From Nocardioides sp. S5 (GTDB lineage Bacteria > Actinomycetota > Actinomycetes > Propionibacteriales > Nocardioidaceae): a stretch of DNA of 64,000 nt. Location of the stretch: contig NZ_CP022296.1 in NCBI RefSeq assembly GCF_017310035.1, forward strand, positions 1,736,001 through 1,800,000. The letters are read 5' to 3'. The number at the start of each line of letters is the position of its first letter. The stretch's first letter is position 1. A model generated the notes under the pieces. It worked only from the letters and a program-made list of their open reading frames with translations. It made no database searches and was not told where the DNA came from. Of this stretch, positions 9,061 to 18,222 are shown in pieces. The translations under genes and the position numbers were made by a program.

Positions 9061-10692
9061 TCATGTTTGGCCGCGCCGTCGGCTCGGCAGCAGTTGGTCG
9101 TACTGGTCGACAGTGGGCAACGGACGAGTGTCCGGGGGCAGCTGTGCGGCCCGAAGTCGTCGTTCGGTGAGCGAGGGCACCCGGTCGGTGTCGACTGGCG
9201 ACGCCACCGGCGGATCGACGGGCACGGCTGGCTCGTCGGTGTCGCTGACCTTGCGGACCTCCAGTGCGACAGCGTCGGCGGTCAGTGCACCCGCGCGGAG
9301 TGCGGCGGCGAGGCCGGCAACGACTTGCTCGTGCGCGGTGTGTCGGTGAAGGAGAAGTACCGCGATCAGTGCCCGGGTCCCTTCGGCGTCACCGTGCGCC
9401 CGGCGGGCTGCGGTCCACCATGCATCGTGGATCGGCGTGAAGCGACCGGTTGCGCGGGCCTGTTCCAGGGCGGTGGCTCCGGGCATTGCTCCGGGCTTGC
9501 GCAGGAGGGCTTCGAGGTAGTGATCGAGCTCCAGGCGCGCGCCAGCCTTGGTCATCAGGCGTTCGTGACGAGCCACCTCGGTCTGGCCGTCGTAGACGAT
9601 GAGGTCGGAAGCTCGCAGCAGGATCCGCACGTTGCGGCCGATGAAGCGGGTGGGCACCGAGTAGCGGTTCGTGCGGACCGTGACCTGGGCGTAGCGGTCG
9701 ACGCGCGGGGTGAACCAGCGGCCGGTCTCGAACCGGTCGATCGGCAACGGCACCAGCAGTGGTTGCTCGATCGCGAAGTGTTCGCCCACGGTCTTGGCGC
9801 GGTTGCTGATCCGACGTTCGTCGTCCTCGGTGTCCCAGCGGTCGACCATCTCGTTGAGCTCGACGAGGGAGTCGACCTCTGGAACCGGGACGAGGTGGTT
9901 GCGGCGGAACCAGCCGATGTCGCCTTCGACACCGCCCTTCTCGTGCGCCCCGGTCAAGCCAGACTGACAGTAGAAGGCGTCGAAGCCGTAGTGGGAACGG
10001 AACGCGATCCACTTCTCGGTCTCGACTCGCTGGCGACTGAACCCGATGACCTGGGCAACCGCGGCCTTGAGATTGTCGTAGCGGATCTTGCCGACCGGGA
10101 CGCCACCGAGGACGCTGAATGCGTGCACATGGCCCTCCAGGAACGCCTCCTGCCCGGCGGACGCGAAAATGCGGTGCACTGCTTTGCCCGAGTACGACAG
10201 CCGCAACGAGAACAACGCACACACGACCTGCTGGCCCGAGAGTTTGATCGAGACGTCGCCGAAATCGACCTCGGCCTCAGCGCCGGGGAGGTGGGTTTGA
10301 GGGATGAACGCGGCGGCGGGCTCGCGGCCTGCTTCGATGCGGATCTCGCGCCGACGCTCCGCGACATACCGCCGGACGATTCCGTAGGTCAGTCCCTCAG
10401 CCGAGTGTTCGTCGAGGAGGCGATCGAAGATCCGCTTGGTGGTGTGCCGCTGCTTGCGCGGTGCGTCAAGGTCGATCCGGAGCCACTCATCGATGATCGG
10501 CTTGTGCGCGTCCAGGCGAGACGGTCGCGCCGGCAGCGGCTTACGGGGTTCTGGCCACACCGACGCGAGCGCCGCAACGACGGTCGCATGGCCCACCTGA
10601 TGCTTGCGTTGCAACGCCCGGATAGACAGCCCCGAGCGTGCATCACGCCGGATGGCTGCATACAGCTCCACCCGAGAATCTGGCGGCACCAC
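9061..10692 (-). CDS. istA: IS21 transposase IstA
   Basis: 543-aa DDE transposase. The N-terminal helix-turn-helix (SIRALQRKHQVG) and catalytic core are present: D in EVDFGD, D in YDNLKAAV, and E in EKGGVEG. It is full length. The 593-aa open frame on the opposite strand is its shadow. Confidence 0.93.
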   Translation of the reverse strand: MVPPDSRVELYAAIRRDARSGLSIRALQRKHQVGHATVVAALASVWPEPRKPLPARPSRLDAHKPIIDEWLRIDLDAPRKQRHTTKRIFDRLLDEHSAEGLTYGIVRRYVAERRREIRIEAGREPAAAFIPQTHLPGAEAEVDFGDVSIKLSGQQVVCALFSLRLSYSGKAVHRIFASAGQEAFLEGHVHAFSVLGGVPVGKIRYDNLKAAVAQVIGFSRQRVETEKWIAFRSHYGFDAFYCQSGLTGAHEKGGVEGDIGWFRRNHLVPVPEVDSLVELNEMVDRWDTEDDERRISNRAKTVGEHFAIEQPLLVPLPIDRFETGRWFTPRVDRYAQVTVRTNRYSVPTRFIGRNVRILLRASDLIVYDGQTEVARHERLMTKAGARLELDHYLEALLRKPGAMPGATALEQARATGRFTPIHDAWWTAARRAHGDAEGTRALIAVLLLHRHTAHEQVVAGLAAALRAGALTADAVALEVRKVSDTDEPAVPVDPPVASPVDTDRVPSLTERRLRAAQLPPDTRPLPTVDQYDQLLPSRRRGQT

Positions 10693-10887
10693 CCACCCCT
10701 GAGGGAACGAACGAATCCGTCCATACTGCGCCAGCCCCTGGGGTGCTGTCGACAGTCATCGACAACGACTTCACCGGTCGAGGTAGTGCTTCTGCCTCAC
10801 ACCGACATGTGCTGTCGAATCTGATCGACAGAATCAGCTGGCCCGCGCAGAAAGGCAGAGCGGCAGCGGGGGCAGTCCGAGGCGTGG

Positions 10888-12441
10888 TCAGCGAGCGCCA
10901 GATCCACCTGGCGTCGCCGATGACGCTAGCGGCCCACGCGATCGCAGTCGGCGGACAAGGACCCCGACCAAGCCGAGGAGGGCGAGGGAGACGGCCCCGC
11001 GTCCGGGCCACGGCCCCCACCGCATCGCGGGCGTGAGGGTCCGGGCGAGCGGGACTTCCACGACCGCACTGGCGGTGCCTCTGGTGGCCAGCCTGGCGAT
11101 CACCTGCCCATCGGGACCGATAGCTCCTGAGACGCCGTTGACGGACGCGACCACCACCGCACGCCCGGACTCAATGGCCCGAACGCGACTGATGTCCCAC
11201 TGCTGCTCCAGCTGCGCGGTGCCCAGGAACATCGCATTGCTCGTCTGGACGGTAACCAGCGATGCGCCCCGACGTACCTGTGGAGCAATGACGTCGTCGT
11301 AGGCCACATCGAAGCACAGCGCGTCGGCGACGGGGATGCCAGCCACGTCGAGGGGCGCACCTACCGTGCCCGCGACCATGTCGCGAGGAATCTCGATCAG
11401 ACGGTTCGAGACCCTGGTGGCAAGGCTTCGCCAAGGGACGTACTCACCGAACGGCACCAGATGTCGCTTGGTGTAGCGCTGACCTGGTGCGCCACTGGAT
11501 GACCAGACGATGCCTTGGTTGCGGGCGCCATCCGCGCCCGGCCCGTCCGTGACGGACCCGGCCAGAAGCGGTACACCCGTCGCGCGCGCGGTCTCCCGGA
11601 TCGCGCGATTGGCTCGCTCGTCCGTCACCGGGTCCACGGCCGTCGCGTTCTCCGGCCAGAGCACGAAGTCAGGTGCAGGTTGGCCAGAGGCGTCACGTCG
11701 CGCGAACAGAGCCAACGTCTCGCGGGCGTGGTTGTCAGTGACCTCGCGGTGGTAGTCCACCAGCCGGTTGCCGGCACCGGGAACTCCGCCCTGCACGATT
11801 GCCACGCGCGCGTTGTCGTCGGTCCGAGGCTGCTTCGCGGCCATGGTGGCCGGCGCCATCGATGCGGCCGCCACGAGCCCTGCCACCCCGAGGGGCGCGG
11901 CGCGTGGGCCGCGAGACACGACCAGACGCCCGGTCGCGGCGCCTACCAGGGCCAGGACAAAGGTGGTGATGGTCACCCCGCCCCACTGCAACCACCCCTG
12001 CCACACGGTGTCCAGTGCGGAGAATCCGAGACGCCCCCACGGCAACCCTCCCAATGGCCACGCTGAACGCAACACCTCCACCGCCGTCCACAGAACGGCC
12101 GTCCACCACGCCACCCCTGGCAAGGAACGCACGGTCGCGATAGCGCTGCCCAGCAAGGCGAACCAGCCAGCCTGCACAGCAACCAGCGCCAGCCATGCGC
12201 CAGGGCTGATCGAACCCGAGAGCCACCAGAGCAGCGGGCCAAGGAAGCCGAGGCCGAAAGCGGCTCCGGCCAGGGCTCCGGCCCGCCACGTGCCCGACCA
12301 GGCCACCGCGCTGAATACGGCTACTGCGGGGATCGACAGCGCCGGCAGGTCCACAGGCTGGTAGGCGCCCGCAAGGAGAGCGCCCGACCCCAGGGCGAGG
12401 AGCGGCCGCACGGCGGTCCGGCCGGGTTCCGCGCCGCTCAC
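10888..12441 (-). CDS. lnt: Apolipoprotein N-acyltransferase
   Basis: 517 aa. N-terminal membrane helices are followed by a nitrilase-like domain outside the membrane. Catalytic residues of Lnt are visible: Glu in LWPENAT, Lys in YTKRHLVPFGEY, Cys in DALCFD. It transfers the third acyl chain to lipoproteins. Its start overlaps the stop of the thioredoxin-lipoprotein gene (ATGA), and lgt stands just before that, so one operon makes a lipoprotein and both modifying enzymes. Actinobacterial chromosomes normally carry their own copies, so this is an accessory set. Confidence 0.93.
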   Translation of the reverse strand: MSGAEPGRTAVRPLLALGSGALLAGAYQPVDLPALSIPAVAVFSAVAWSGTWRAGALAGAAFGLGFLGPLLWWLSGSISPGAWLALVAVQAGWFALLGSAIATVRSLPGVAWWTAVLWTAVEVLRSAWPLGGLPWGRLGFSALDTVWQGWLQWGGVTITTFVLALVGAATGRLVVSRGPRAAPLGVAGLVAAASMAPATMAAKQPRTDDNARVAIVQGGVPGAGNRLVDYHREVTDNHARETLALFARRDASGQPAPDFVLWPENATAVDPVTDERANRAIRETARATGVPLLAGSVTDGPGADGARNQGIVWSSSGAPGQRYTKRHLVPFGEYVPWRSLATRVSNRLIEIPRDMVAGTVGAPLDVAGIPVADALCFDVAYDDVIAPQVRRGASLVTVQTSNAMFLGTAQLEQQWDISRVRAIESGRAVVVASVNGVSGAIGPDGQVIARLATRGTASAVVEVPLARTLTPAMRWGPWPGRGAVSLALLGLVGVLVRRLRSRGPLASSATPGGSGAR

Positions 12442-13034
12442 CGTCCGTCCCGGTCGTCGGCCTCTTCGAGCACCGACTCGAGCAATGCCCTCAGGGTTGC
12501 GGCCGACACTGCGCCGATGACACGAGCAGCAACCCGTCGCTCAGGGTCAACCACGACGGTCATCGGGACGGCGGCGGTGGTGAGCAGCCCGCCGAACGCG
12601 AGCGACACCCGGGGGGAGTCCGACGTGGTCACGCTGTCGTACGAGATCTTGAACCGTCTCTCGAAGGCGAGGGCAGCGGCGTCGTTGTCGCGCACGTTGA
12701 GACCCAGGAACTCGACGCCGCGATCGTCGTACTGCTGGGAGACCTCGCGAAGGACGGGTGCCTCGACGCGACAGGGGCCGCACCAGGAACCCCAGACGTT
12801 GACGACTGTGACCACACCGTCGAGGCGCGAGGAGCTGACCTCCGAACCGTCAAGGAGGACGGCCTCGAAGTCGTCGACCACGACACGGTCGGGCTCTGCG
12901 ATTTCGACGATCGCGGGATCGGGAGACCCGGTCCGGTCGGTCGCCTCGCCGCCTGAGCAACCGGCGAGTGCACCAGCGATCACCACCACACCCACCAGGG
13001 TCACGAGAAGGCCGGGCGTTGCTCGTCGCGTCAC
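12438..13034 (-). CDS. TlpA/ResA-like thioredoxin lipoprotein
   Basis: 198 aa. A signal peptide with lipobox LAGC at about residue 22 makes it a membrane-anchored lipoprotein. The thioredoxin domain has WCGPC in [14 protein letters not shown]. It should reduce disulfides or move electrons outside the membrane. The GTG start overlaps the lgt stop (GTGA). Lgt and Lnt, its neighbours, are the enzymes that would lipidate it. A related soluble-anchor copy lies at 17617 with CcdA. Confidence 0.9.
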   Translation of the reverse strand: MTRRATPGLLVTLVGVVVIAGALAGCSGGEATDRTGSPDPAIVEIAEPDRVVVDDFEAVLLDGSEVSSSRLDGVVTVVNVWGSWCGPCRVEAPVLREVSQQYDDRGVEFLGLNVRDNDAAALAFERRFKISYDSVTTSDSPRVSLAFGGLLTTAAVPMTVVVDPERRVAARVIGAVSAATLRALLESVLEEADDRDGR

Positions 13035-13867
13035 GGCACCAGCTCGCCGGTCGATCCACGAGCTTCGACCGCATGTGCCCGCCGAGTGGCAATGGAGAAG
13101 GCCACAGCCGCAGCGACAAACACGGCGATGCTGGTCCACACGTTGAGGCGGACCCCGAGGACATGGTTGACGGTGTCGATGCGCAGGTATTCGATCCAAC
13201 TGCGTGCGGCGGTGTAGCCCATGACGTACACCGCGAAGAGCTGTCCGCCGGTCATCCGGAACCGTCCTCCGACCCAGATCAGCAGTCCGGCCAGTCCGAG
13301 ATTCCACATTGACTCGTACAGGAAGGTCGGGTGGAACGTCGTCTGTGCTTCGTAGCCGACCGGACGATGCTCGGGGTCTATGCGAAGACCCCACGGCAGG
13401 TCCGTGGGTCTACCGAACAGCTCCTGGTTGAACCAGTTTCCCCAGCGCCCAATGGCCTGGGCGAGCGGGATGGCGGGTGCGAGCGCCCACGCCAGCTCGG
13501 AGAAGGAGATGCCCGCGCGGCGTGCTCCGATCCACGCACCCACGGCACCCAGAGCGATTGCCCCCCAGATGCCCAGGCCTCCGCGCCAGACAGCAAAGGC
13601 GTTCCACGGGTTCTGTCCGTCAGCGAAGTACAGCTGGGGGTCGGTGATGACGTGGTAGAGGCGACCACCGACGATGCCGAAGGGAATGGCCCACAGGGAG
13701 ACGTCCGAGACTGCGCCCGGCTCGCCTCCTCGTGATACCCAGCGACGCTCGGCGAGCCAGATGGCAGCGATGATGCCGATGATGATGCAGAGCGCGTACG
13801 CGCGCAGGGGCAGAGGACCGAGGTACCAGACGCCTTGCGCAGGACTTGGCAACGACAGAGGAAGCAC
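13031..13867 (-). CDS. lgt: Prolipoprotein diacylglyceryl transferase
   Basis: 278-aa multi-pass membrane enzyme. The Lgt signature is seen in GRWGNWFNQELFG, together with the conserved arginines in GGRLYHV and YLRID. It attaches diacylglycerol to the lipobox cysteine. It is second in an operon: 84-aa membrane protein, lgt, thioredoxin lipoprotein, lnt. Confidence 0.95.
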   Translation of the reverse strand: MLPLSLPSPAQGVWYLGPLPLRAYALCIIIGIIAAIWLAERRWVSRGGEPGAVSDVSLWAIPFGIVGGRLYHVITDPQLYFADGQNPWNAFAVWRGGLGIWGAIALGAVGAWIGARRAGISFSELAWALAPAIPLAQAIGRWGNWFNQELFGRPTDLPWGLRIDPEHRPVGYEAQTTFHPTFLYESMWNLGLAGLLIWVGGRFRMTGGQLFAVYVMGYTAARSWIEYLRIDTVNHVLGVRLNVWTSIAVFVAAAVAFSIATRRAHAVEARGSTGELVP

Positions 13868-13876
13868 CTGGGGCCC

Positions 13877-14131
13877 TCAGATCCTCGGGTTGGGGTCCAG
13901 GGCGATGGCACCTGCCACGGCGAGAACGGCCGCCATCGGGTAGCCCACCAGGAGATCCTGCCAGCCCATCGACAAGGGGAGTGGCTGGAACCCGCCATGG
14001 GCGACCACGTGCTGGACCGCGATGACCCCAGCAAGCACGAACAACGACCACGAAAGCACCCGCCGTCGCGTCCAGTTCGACAACTGTCTGTCGGCCGCGC
14101 TCTTCTGCGCTCGCCACCTCATACGTGCCAT
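13877..14131 (-). CDS. Small membrane protein heading the lgt operon
   Basis: 84 aa with a basic N-terminus and two membrane segments (about 26-45 and 58-78). No family is recognised. It ends 9 bp before lgt and follows a BlaI-type operator by about 20 bp, so it is the first gene of the lipoprotein operon. Confidence 0.6.
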   Translation of the reverse strand: MARMRWRAQKSAADRQLSNWTRRRVLSWSLFVLAGVIAVQHVVAHGGFQPLPLSMGWQDLLVGYPMAAVLAVAGAIALDPNPRI

Positions 14132-14150
14132 CTTGGTCCTATCCTCGGCG

Positions 14151-14171
14151 TCTCCTAGGGAGGATAGTAGA
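14151..14171. promoter_or_regulatory. Putative BlaI operator, site C
   Basis: TCTCCTA, 7-nt spacer, TAGTAGA; the arms differ from a perfect palindrome at one position. It is 19 bp upstream of the minus-strand gene at 14131 and would control the lgt-tlpA-lnt operon. Confidence 0.65.
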
Positions 14172-14251
14172 TGGACGTCAAAGGGCGCGGACGATCCCGG
14201 TCGATTCAGAATCCTGGCGGTCGTGCTGATGCGTGTTGTCGCGGGGACTGG

Positions 14252-15250
14252 CTAACTGTGATGTCCAGGCACGTTGTTCAGTCGGGTGATCGGCGGCCGG
14301 CCTCCGATGGCGGAGTGGGCGCGGTGGTGATTGTAGAAGTGCAGCCAGGTCGGCAACGCGGTGTTGCGTTGCTCGGTTGATTCGTAGAAGCGGGCATAAG
14401 CCCAGCCGTCGGCCAGGGTGCGGTGAAATCTCTCGATCTTGCTGTTGGTCTGCGGGCGGTAGGGGCGAGTCCGTTTCGGTGTGATCCCGAGCTCGGCGCA
14501 TGCGTCGCGCCAGGCGTGGGACTTGTAGGCCGAGCCGTTGTCGGACAACACACGCTCGACGCTCACGCCGTGGTCGGCGAACCACGCGACCGCGCGTTGC
14601 ATGACACCGATCGCAGTCGCGGCCCGCTCGTCGGTGCAGATCTCGGCGTAGGCCAAGCGGGAGTGGTCGTCGATCACGGTGTGTACGTAGGCGGTTCCGA
14701 TGAGCGGCCGGTACCGCTTGCCGCGCTCCCCGGTCCTGCGGGCGGTGGCTTCGGCGTTGTGGCGCCCCTGGGTGCGTCCCACGTACCGCCAGCCGCCGCC
14801 GTCAGGGATGTTGCCGAACTTGGTGACGTCGACGTGGATCAGCGAACCGGGGTACGGGTGCTCGTAGCGGCGCAAGGGCTCACCGGTGACACGGTCGATG
14901 CGGGACAGACGGTTGATCCGACACCGCACCAGCACCGCGTGCACGGTGGAGGCCTGCATGCCGAGCCTGCCGGCGATCTGGACCGGCCCCAGTCGGTGAC
15001 GCCACCGCAGTCGCACGATCTGACGCACCACCTCCGGGCTGGTCCGGGTCGGGCTGGTCTTCGGCCGCGAGCTGCGATCGACCATCCCGGCCGGCCCCTC
15101 GTTCCGGTAGCGATCAGCCCACTTCTTGGCGGTACGCGGGGCGACCATGAACATCTTGGCTGCTGCGGCATGGGTCCAACCGCGGTCGACAACGAGCTGG
15201 GCAAGCCTCAGACGGGCTCGCGGGGTTAGGGCAGCGTTAGCGTGGGACAC
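14252..15250 (-). CDS. IS481-family transposase
   Basis: About 332 aa. N-terminal helix-turn-helix regions (RLRLAQLVVDRGWT) and an rve/DDE core: D in IHVDVTKFG, D in VLSDNGSAYK and E in SKIERFHRTL. Start taken at GTG 15250, the usual position before SHANAALTPRARL. Its TAG stop is completed by the target duplication. Confidence 0.9.
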   Translation of the reverse strand: MSHANAALTPRARLRLAQLVVDRGWTHAAAAKMFMVAPRTAKKWADRYRNEGPAGMVDRSSRPKTSPTRTSPEVVRQIVRLRWRHRLGPVQIAGRLGMQASTVHAVLVRCRINRLSRIDRVTGEPLRRYEHPYPGSLIHVDVTKFGNIPDGGGWRYVGRTQGRHNAEATARRTGERGKRYRPLIGTAYVHTVIDDHSRLAYAEICTDERAATAIGVMQRAVAWFADHGVSVERVLSDNGSAYKSHAWRDACAELGITPKRTRPYRPQTNSKIERFHRTLADGWAYARFYESTEQRNTALPTWLHFYNHHRAHSAIGGRPPITRLNNVPGHHS

Positions 15251-15365
15251 GAGGGCCTCCGGTCGGTGAAGCGTTGAACTAGACAGCTCCACTTCACAAC
15301 CGGGGGCCTTCACCTGTCAGGCAGGCTCACCGATTCCGGGCGGTACAACCTCCCTGGACATCACA
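14257..15365 (-). mobile_element. IS481-family element with 6-bp target duplication
   Basis: 1109 bp, bounded by inverted ends TGTGATGTCCAGG (14257-14269 and complement 15353-15365). GCTAAC is repeated on both sides (14251-14256 and 15366-15371), a target duplication. It sits exactly at the stop codon of the M56 gene, between blaI-M56 and the lgt operon. Confidence 0.92.
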
Positions 15366-15366
15366 G

Positions 15367-16317
15367 CTAACCGATGAGGCACATGCCTTCCCACGCCATC
15401 GCAACGACAGGCGCGGCGACCAGGGCGAGTGGCACGACGACGAGCCCTGCGATGGTCACACCGGCGACAACCGCGCGGTGTCGCGGCAAGCCGGCCTTCT
15501 GATCGGTCAGGCGTACGAGGCGGGTCTCGACGTCACTGGCGCTCGCGGCGAGCGTCCCCGACGGAGCAGGAATGCGGGCGAGGTGGAGGAGCGCCGACCG
15601 CAGAGGTGCGACTCCGACGCGCTTCCGAGCGGAGTCATCGGCGGAAAGCTCTGCGAAGAGCCGTACGTGTGGCAACGCGGTTCGGAACGCAGGGAAGAAG
15701 GGCGCGAGCGTCCCGAAAGTGATGCGACAGATCATGAGGGCCGCGTGGTGGCGCTGGCGCAGGTGAGCTGCCTCATGGGCGACGACGGCATCGAGCTCGC
15801 ACGGGTCGAGTGAGTCCAGGAGCGCACTTGTCACGACAACTCGGTGCCGCCGACCGCCGATGCAGAACGCATAGGGAGCGTGATGGTCAAGAACGAGCAC
15901 CCCAGGAACGATGCCGGCGTGGCCAACCAGGTCGAGCATGGCGACGCGAGCCCGACGCTCGTTTGCATCCTGACGCCAGATCGAGAGGGTGCACCACAGG
16001 GTACGCGTCGCCAGGATGCTCAGGCTGGCCAGCCCGAGGGTCGCAACAACCGTGCCCCCGGGAGAGGCGTAACCGTGCTTGAGGTTTTCGACGCACACGT
16101 TGAAGAGCTGCGCCAGGTCGCCGCGAACATGCTGGAAACCGATCGCCAGAGCGGCGCCGGCGGCGGCGATGCTCAACAGCACCGAAGTCGCCAGCGCCTG
16201 CCACGCTGCGATCGCCAACCGTGGGGCTCGTGCGGTCCATCGTGCCTGAGTCAGCGCCGAAACTCCCCATGTACCCGCGGTTACTGCGAAGGCAACGAGG
16301 ACCAGAGCGCTAGTCAC
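15367..16317 (-). CDS. M56 membrane metallopeptidase (BlaR1/MecR1-like, no beta-lactam sensor)
   Basis: 316 aa with membrane helices at both ends and a cytosolic zinc site HEAAHLRQRHH plus the downstream glutamate in AELSADD. In BlaR1 such a domain cuts the repressor BlaI. The extracellular penicillin-binding sensor (about 250 residues) of BlaR1 is absent, so it senses something else. It overlaps the BlaI gene (ATGA type). The IS481 insertion abuts its stop but leaves the protein intact. Confidence 0.88.
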   Translation of the reverse strand: MTSALVLVAFAVTAGTWGVSALTQARWTARAPRLAIAAWQALATSVLLSIAAAGAALAIGFQHVRGDLAQLFNVCVENLKHGYASPGGTVVATLGLASLSILATRTLWCTLSIWRQDANERRARVAMLDLVGHAGIVPGVLVLDHHAPYAFCIGGRRHRVVVTSALLDSLDPCELDAVVAHEAAHLRQRHHAALMICRITFGTLAPFFPAFRTALPHVRLFAELSADDSARKRVGVAPLRSALLHLARIPAPSGTLAASASDVETRLVRLTDQKAGLPRHRAVVAGVTIAGLVVVPLALVAAPVVAMAWEGMCLIG

Positions 16318-16657
16318 CGATGGCCCGTTTCAAGCGCTCGACCTCGGCGGGCGACATCCGGTCCAGGAATCGCAACAGGGTGACCGAGCTGTCCCCACTG
16401 TCGCTGAGAAGCTCATGCATGAGATCCGCGGTGTGTTCCGCTCGACCTTTGGTCGGTCGGTAGAGGTAGGCGCGCCCCGCCTTGTCCCTGGCCAGGAAGC
16501 CCTTGCGGTGCAAGTTGTCCAGGACGGTGAGCACTGTGGTGTAGGCCAGTGGCGGCTCGCGATCCATGCGTTCCAGGACGTCGCGGACCGCTAAGGGTCG
16601 GTCGGCGGACCAGACATGCTCCATGACGACGGCTTCGAGTTCGCCCAGTGGACGCAT
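16310..16657 (-). CDS. BlaI/MecI/CopY-family repressor, copy 1
   Basis: 115-aa winged-helix repressor. It begins MRPLGELEAVVMEHVW and has the recognition region YTTVLTVLDNLHRKGFL, which is family-typical. It forms a pair with the M56 peptidase whose start it overlaps. It should bind palindromes such as those listed at 3326, 5190, 14151 and elsewhere. Copy 2 is at 22589. Confidence 0.92.
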   Translation of the reverse strand: MRPLGELEAVVMEHVWSADRPLAVRDVLERMDREPPLAYTTVLTVLDNLHRKGFLARDKAGRAYLYRPTKGRAEHTADLMHELLSDSGDSSVTLLRFLDRMSPAEVERLKRAIGD

Positions 16658-16664
16658 ACCGACC

Positions 16665-16678
16665 CCTCCTACGTGTAA
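16665..16678. promoter_or_regulatory. Partial dyad before blaI copy 1
   Basis: CCTCCTACGTGTAAGA holds an imperfect palindrome (TCcTAC-GT-GTAaGA) 8 bp upstream of the blaI start. Its left half resembles site C, but it does not share the 7-nt spacing. It may be an autoregulatory site. Confidence 0.3.
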
Positions 16679-16682
16679 GACC

Positions 16683-17540
16683 TCAGGTGAGGAGATCCCA
16701 TTCCCCGTTCACAGACGTGTAGAGCTGCGCGCGTTCGCCAGACAGTACCGCCACGACGAGCTCGCCGTCCGAAGTGTAGGTGGCAGCGCTGGCCCCAGCG
16801 GGTACTTCGAGCAGTGTCCAGGTGGCTCCGCTGTCGTTGCTGGACTCAGACCCATCCATGCCAATCGTCACCATCCGCTGGCCGGAGGCGTCGACAGCTG
16901 CCGCCATCGAGCCCGAGGACGTGCCCATCGACGCCCACGTGGCACCGCCGTCGGTGGTCTTCACCACGCCAGATTGCATGGACGGGGCAACGGCCACGTC
17001 GGGGTTGGACGGATCGACCCATATGGTCCCCATGAAGTCCAGGCCGGCGGCGCTGGCCGACTCGAAGGTCGTTCCGCCGTCATCCGACACGACGACACCG
17101 AACTCCGGTGACGTGACGTACACGCGCTCGCCGACTGCTCCGACCGCGTGGACGTCGCTCCCGGGGAGGTCCTGGACCACATCGAACGTCGACCCGTTGT
17201 CGAGAGAGCGGTAGAGCCCACCATGAGCGCCGGCCAGAAGCGACGCGCCTGCCTGCGCCCACGCCATGACGTCTTTGTCGTCCAGGGCATCGATCTGCGT
17301 CCACGCGCCGCTCGTTGCACGGTAACCGGCACCGTTGTGGCCGGCGGCAAACAGCCGATCGCCCACCTCGCCCACGGCGTGGAGGTCACCGCCGACGCGG
17401 GGCCCGTCCTCCGCTGCGCTCCCACGCGTCGCGAGCGTGCCCACAACGATCACGACCACGGTAACTGCCAGCAGGGGGTAGACGAGCCGGCGCGCCTTGG
17501 CGGACAGGCCAAGTACGCGATCACGCGGCTGAGTGGGCAT
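16683..17540 (-). CDS. Membrane-anchored BNR/Asp-box repeat protein (F510_1955-like)
   Basis: 285 aa with an N-terminal membrane anchor (about 19-40) and beta-propeller-type repeats with Asp boxes (SLDNGSTFD, SDDGGTTFE, TDGGATWAS, SNDSGATWT). Such proteins are annotated as glycosyl-hydrolase-like or Ycf48-like, and their substrate is unknown. It is divergent from the tlpA-ccdA pair, with BlaI site D between them. A relative with lipobox is at 61117. Confidence 0.75.
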   Translation of the reverse strand: MPTQPRDRVLGLSAKARRLVYPLLAVTVVVIVVGTLATRGSAAEDGPRVGGDLHAVGEVGDRLFAAGHNGAGYRATSGAWTQIDALDDKDVMAWAQAGASLLAGAHGGLYRSLDNGSTFDVVQDLPGSDVHAVGAVGERVYVTSPEFGVVVSDDGGTTFESASAAGLDFMGTIWVDPSNPDVAVAPSMQSGVVKTTDGGATWASMGTSSGSMAAAVDASGQRMVTIGMDGSESSNDSGATWTLLEVPAGASAATYTSDGELVVAVLSGERAQLYTSVNGEWDLLT

Positions 17541-17596
17541 GAGGCACGTCCTTCACTGCCTCCGGGTTTCGAAAGACGGAGGCTATCGGTCTAGTA

Positions 17597-17617
17597 TCAA
17601 CTACTAACGATAGTAGA
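17597..17617. promoter_or_regulatory. Putative BlaI operator, site D
   Basis: TCAACTA, 7-nt spacer, TAGTAGA; a nested perfect dyad CTACTA-ACGA-TAGTAG (17601-17616) is also present. The right half runs into the ATG of tlpA at 17617. It lies between divergent genes and could control both. Confidence 0.65.
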
Positions 17618-18222
17618 TGGGTGATGCTGTGGCTGGGCGCGCGAGGTCGTCAAGGGGGCCCATGGTGGCGGTGATCGTGGTCGGCCTGGTGTCGCTCGCG
17701 CTGTGGCAGGCCAGTCAGCTCAGCGGTGCGTCTTCGCGAGCAGGTTCCCCGAGCTTCGGGACGGGCACGACGCTCTATCCCGGTGAACGAGGAATCCCGC
17801 TGCCGAAGCTCGAGGGGCCGACCCTGGGGGAGGACACCACTCTCTCCGTGGCCGATCAGCTCGGACATGTCCTGGTCATCAATGTGTGGGGATCGTGGTG
17901 CGGCCCCTGTCGAGCCGAGGCCCCGGACTTGGCCGCGATCTCGCAGGAGACGGCGCGGCGGGGCGTGCGTTTCCTGGGCATCGACGTGCGCGACGAGCCG
18001 GCTGCCGCGATCAAGTTCGAGCGCACCTACGGGATCACCTATCCCAGCTTCGACGACCGGGACGGATCTCTGCTCGCCAAATTCAACGGAATAGTTCCGG
18101 TCAGCGCGGTTCCGTCGACGCTGGTGGTCGACGAAGCCGGCGTGGTCCGCGCACGGGTGATCGGTCGTGTCGATCGATCCACGTTGCGCTCGTTGATCGC
18201 GGACACGGAGAAGATCCAGTGA
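17617..18222 (+). CDS. TlpA/ResA-like membrane-anchored thioredoxin
   Basis: 201 aa. N-terminal anchor (about 16-32), then a thioredoxin fold with WCGPC in [14 protein letters not shown] and the cis-Pro in AVPSTLVV. It acts outside the membrane in disulfide reduction or cytochrome c maturation. Its stop overlaps the ccdA start (GTGA). CcdA would feed it electrons. Its ATG lies inside BlaI site D, so the mRNA is probably leaderless. Confidence 0.9.
   Translation: MGDAVAGRARSSRGPMVAVIVVGLVSLALWQASQLSGASSRAGSPSFGTGTTLYPGERGIPLPKLEGPTLGEDTTLSVADQLGHVLVINVWGSWCGPCRAEAPDLAAISQETARRGVRFLGIDVRDEPAAAIKFERTYGITYPSFDDRDGSLLAKFNGIVPVSAVPSTLVVDEAGVVRARVIGRVDRSTLRSLIADTEKIQ

Larger units (their letters stand above)
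8256..10840 (-). mobile_element. IS21-family insertion sequence
   Basis: istA and istB lie 16 bp apart in the normal IS21 order. The upstream side (10745-10840) carries repeated CTGTCGA motifs, as expected for multiple transposase-binding sites of IS21 ends. The exact termini and target duplication could not be fixed; the outer limits are approximate. Confidence 0.75.

Noticed and set aside
9043..10824. Long plus-strand open frame opposite istA
   Set aside because: It mirrors the transposase gene; its composition (Val/Gly/Asp-rich, no motifs) is that of an antisense shadow in GC-rich DNA.
14171..14380. Plus-strand frame starting inside BlaI site C
   Set aside because: TAGTAGATG resembles the leaderless layout, but the frame runs into IS481 antisense and has no protein-like features.
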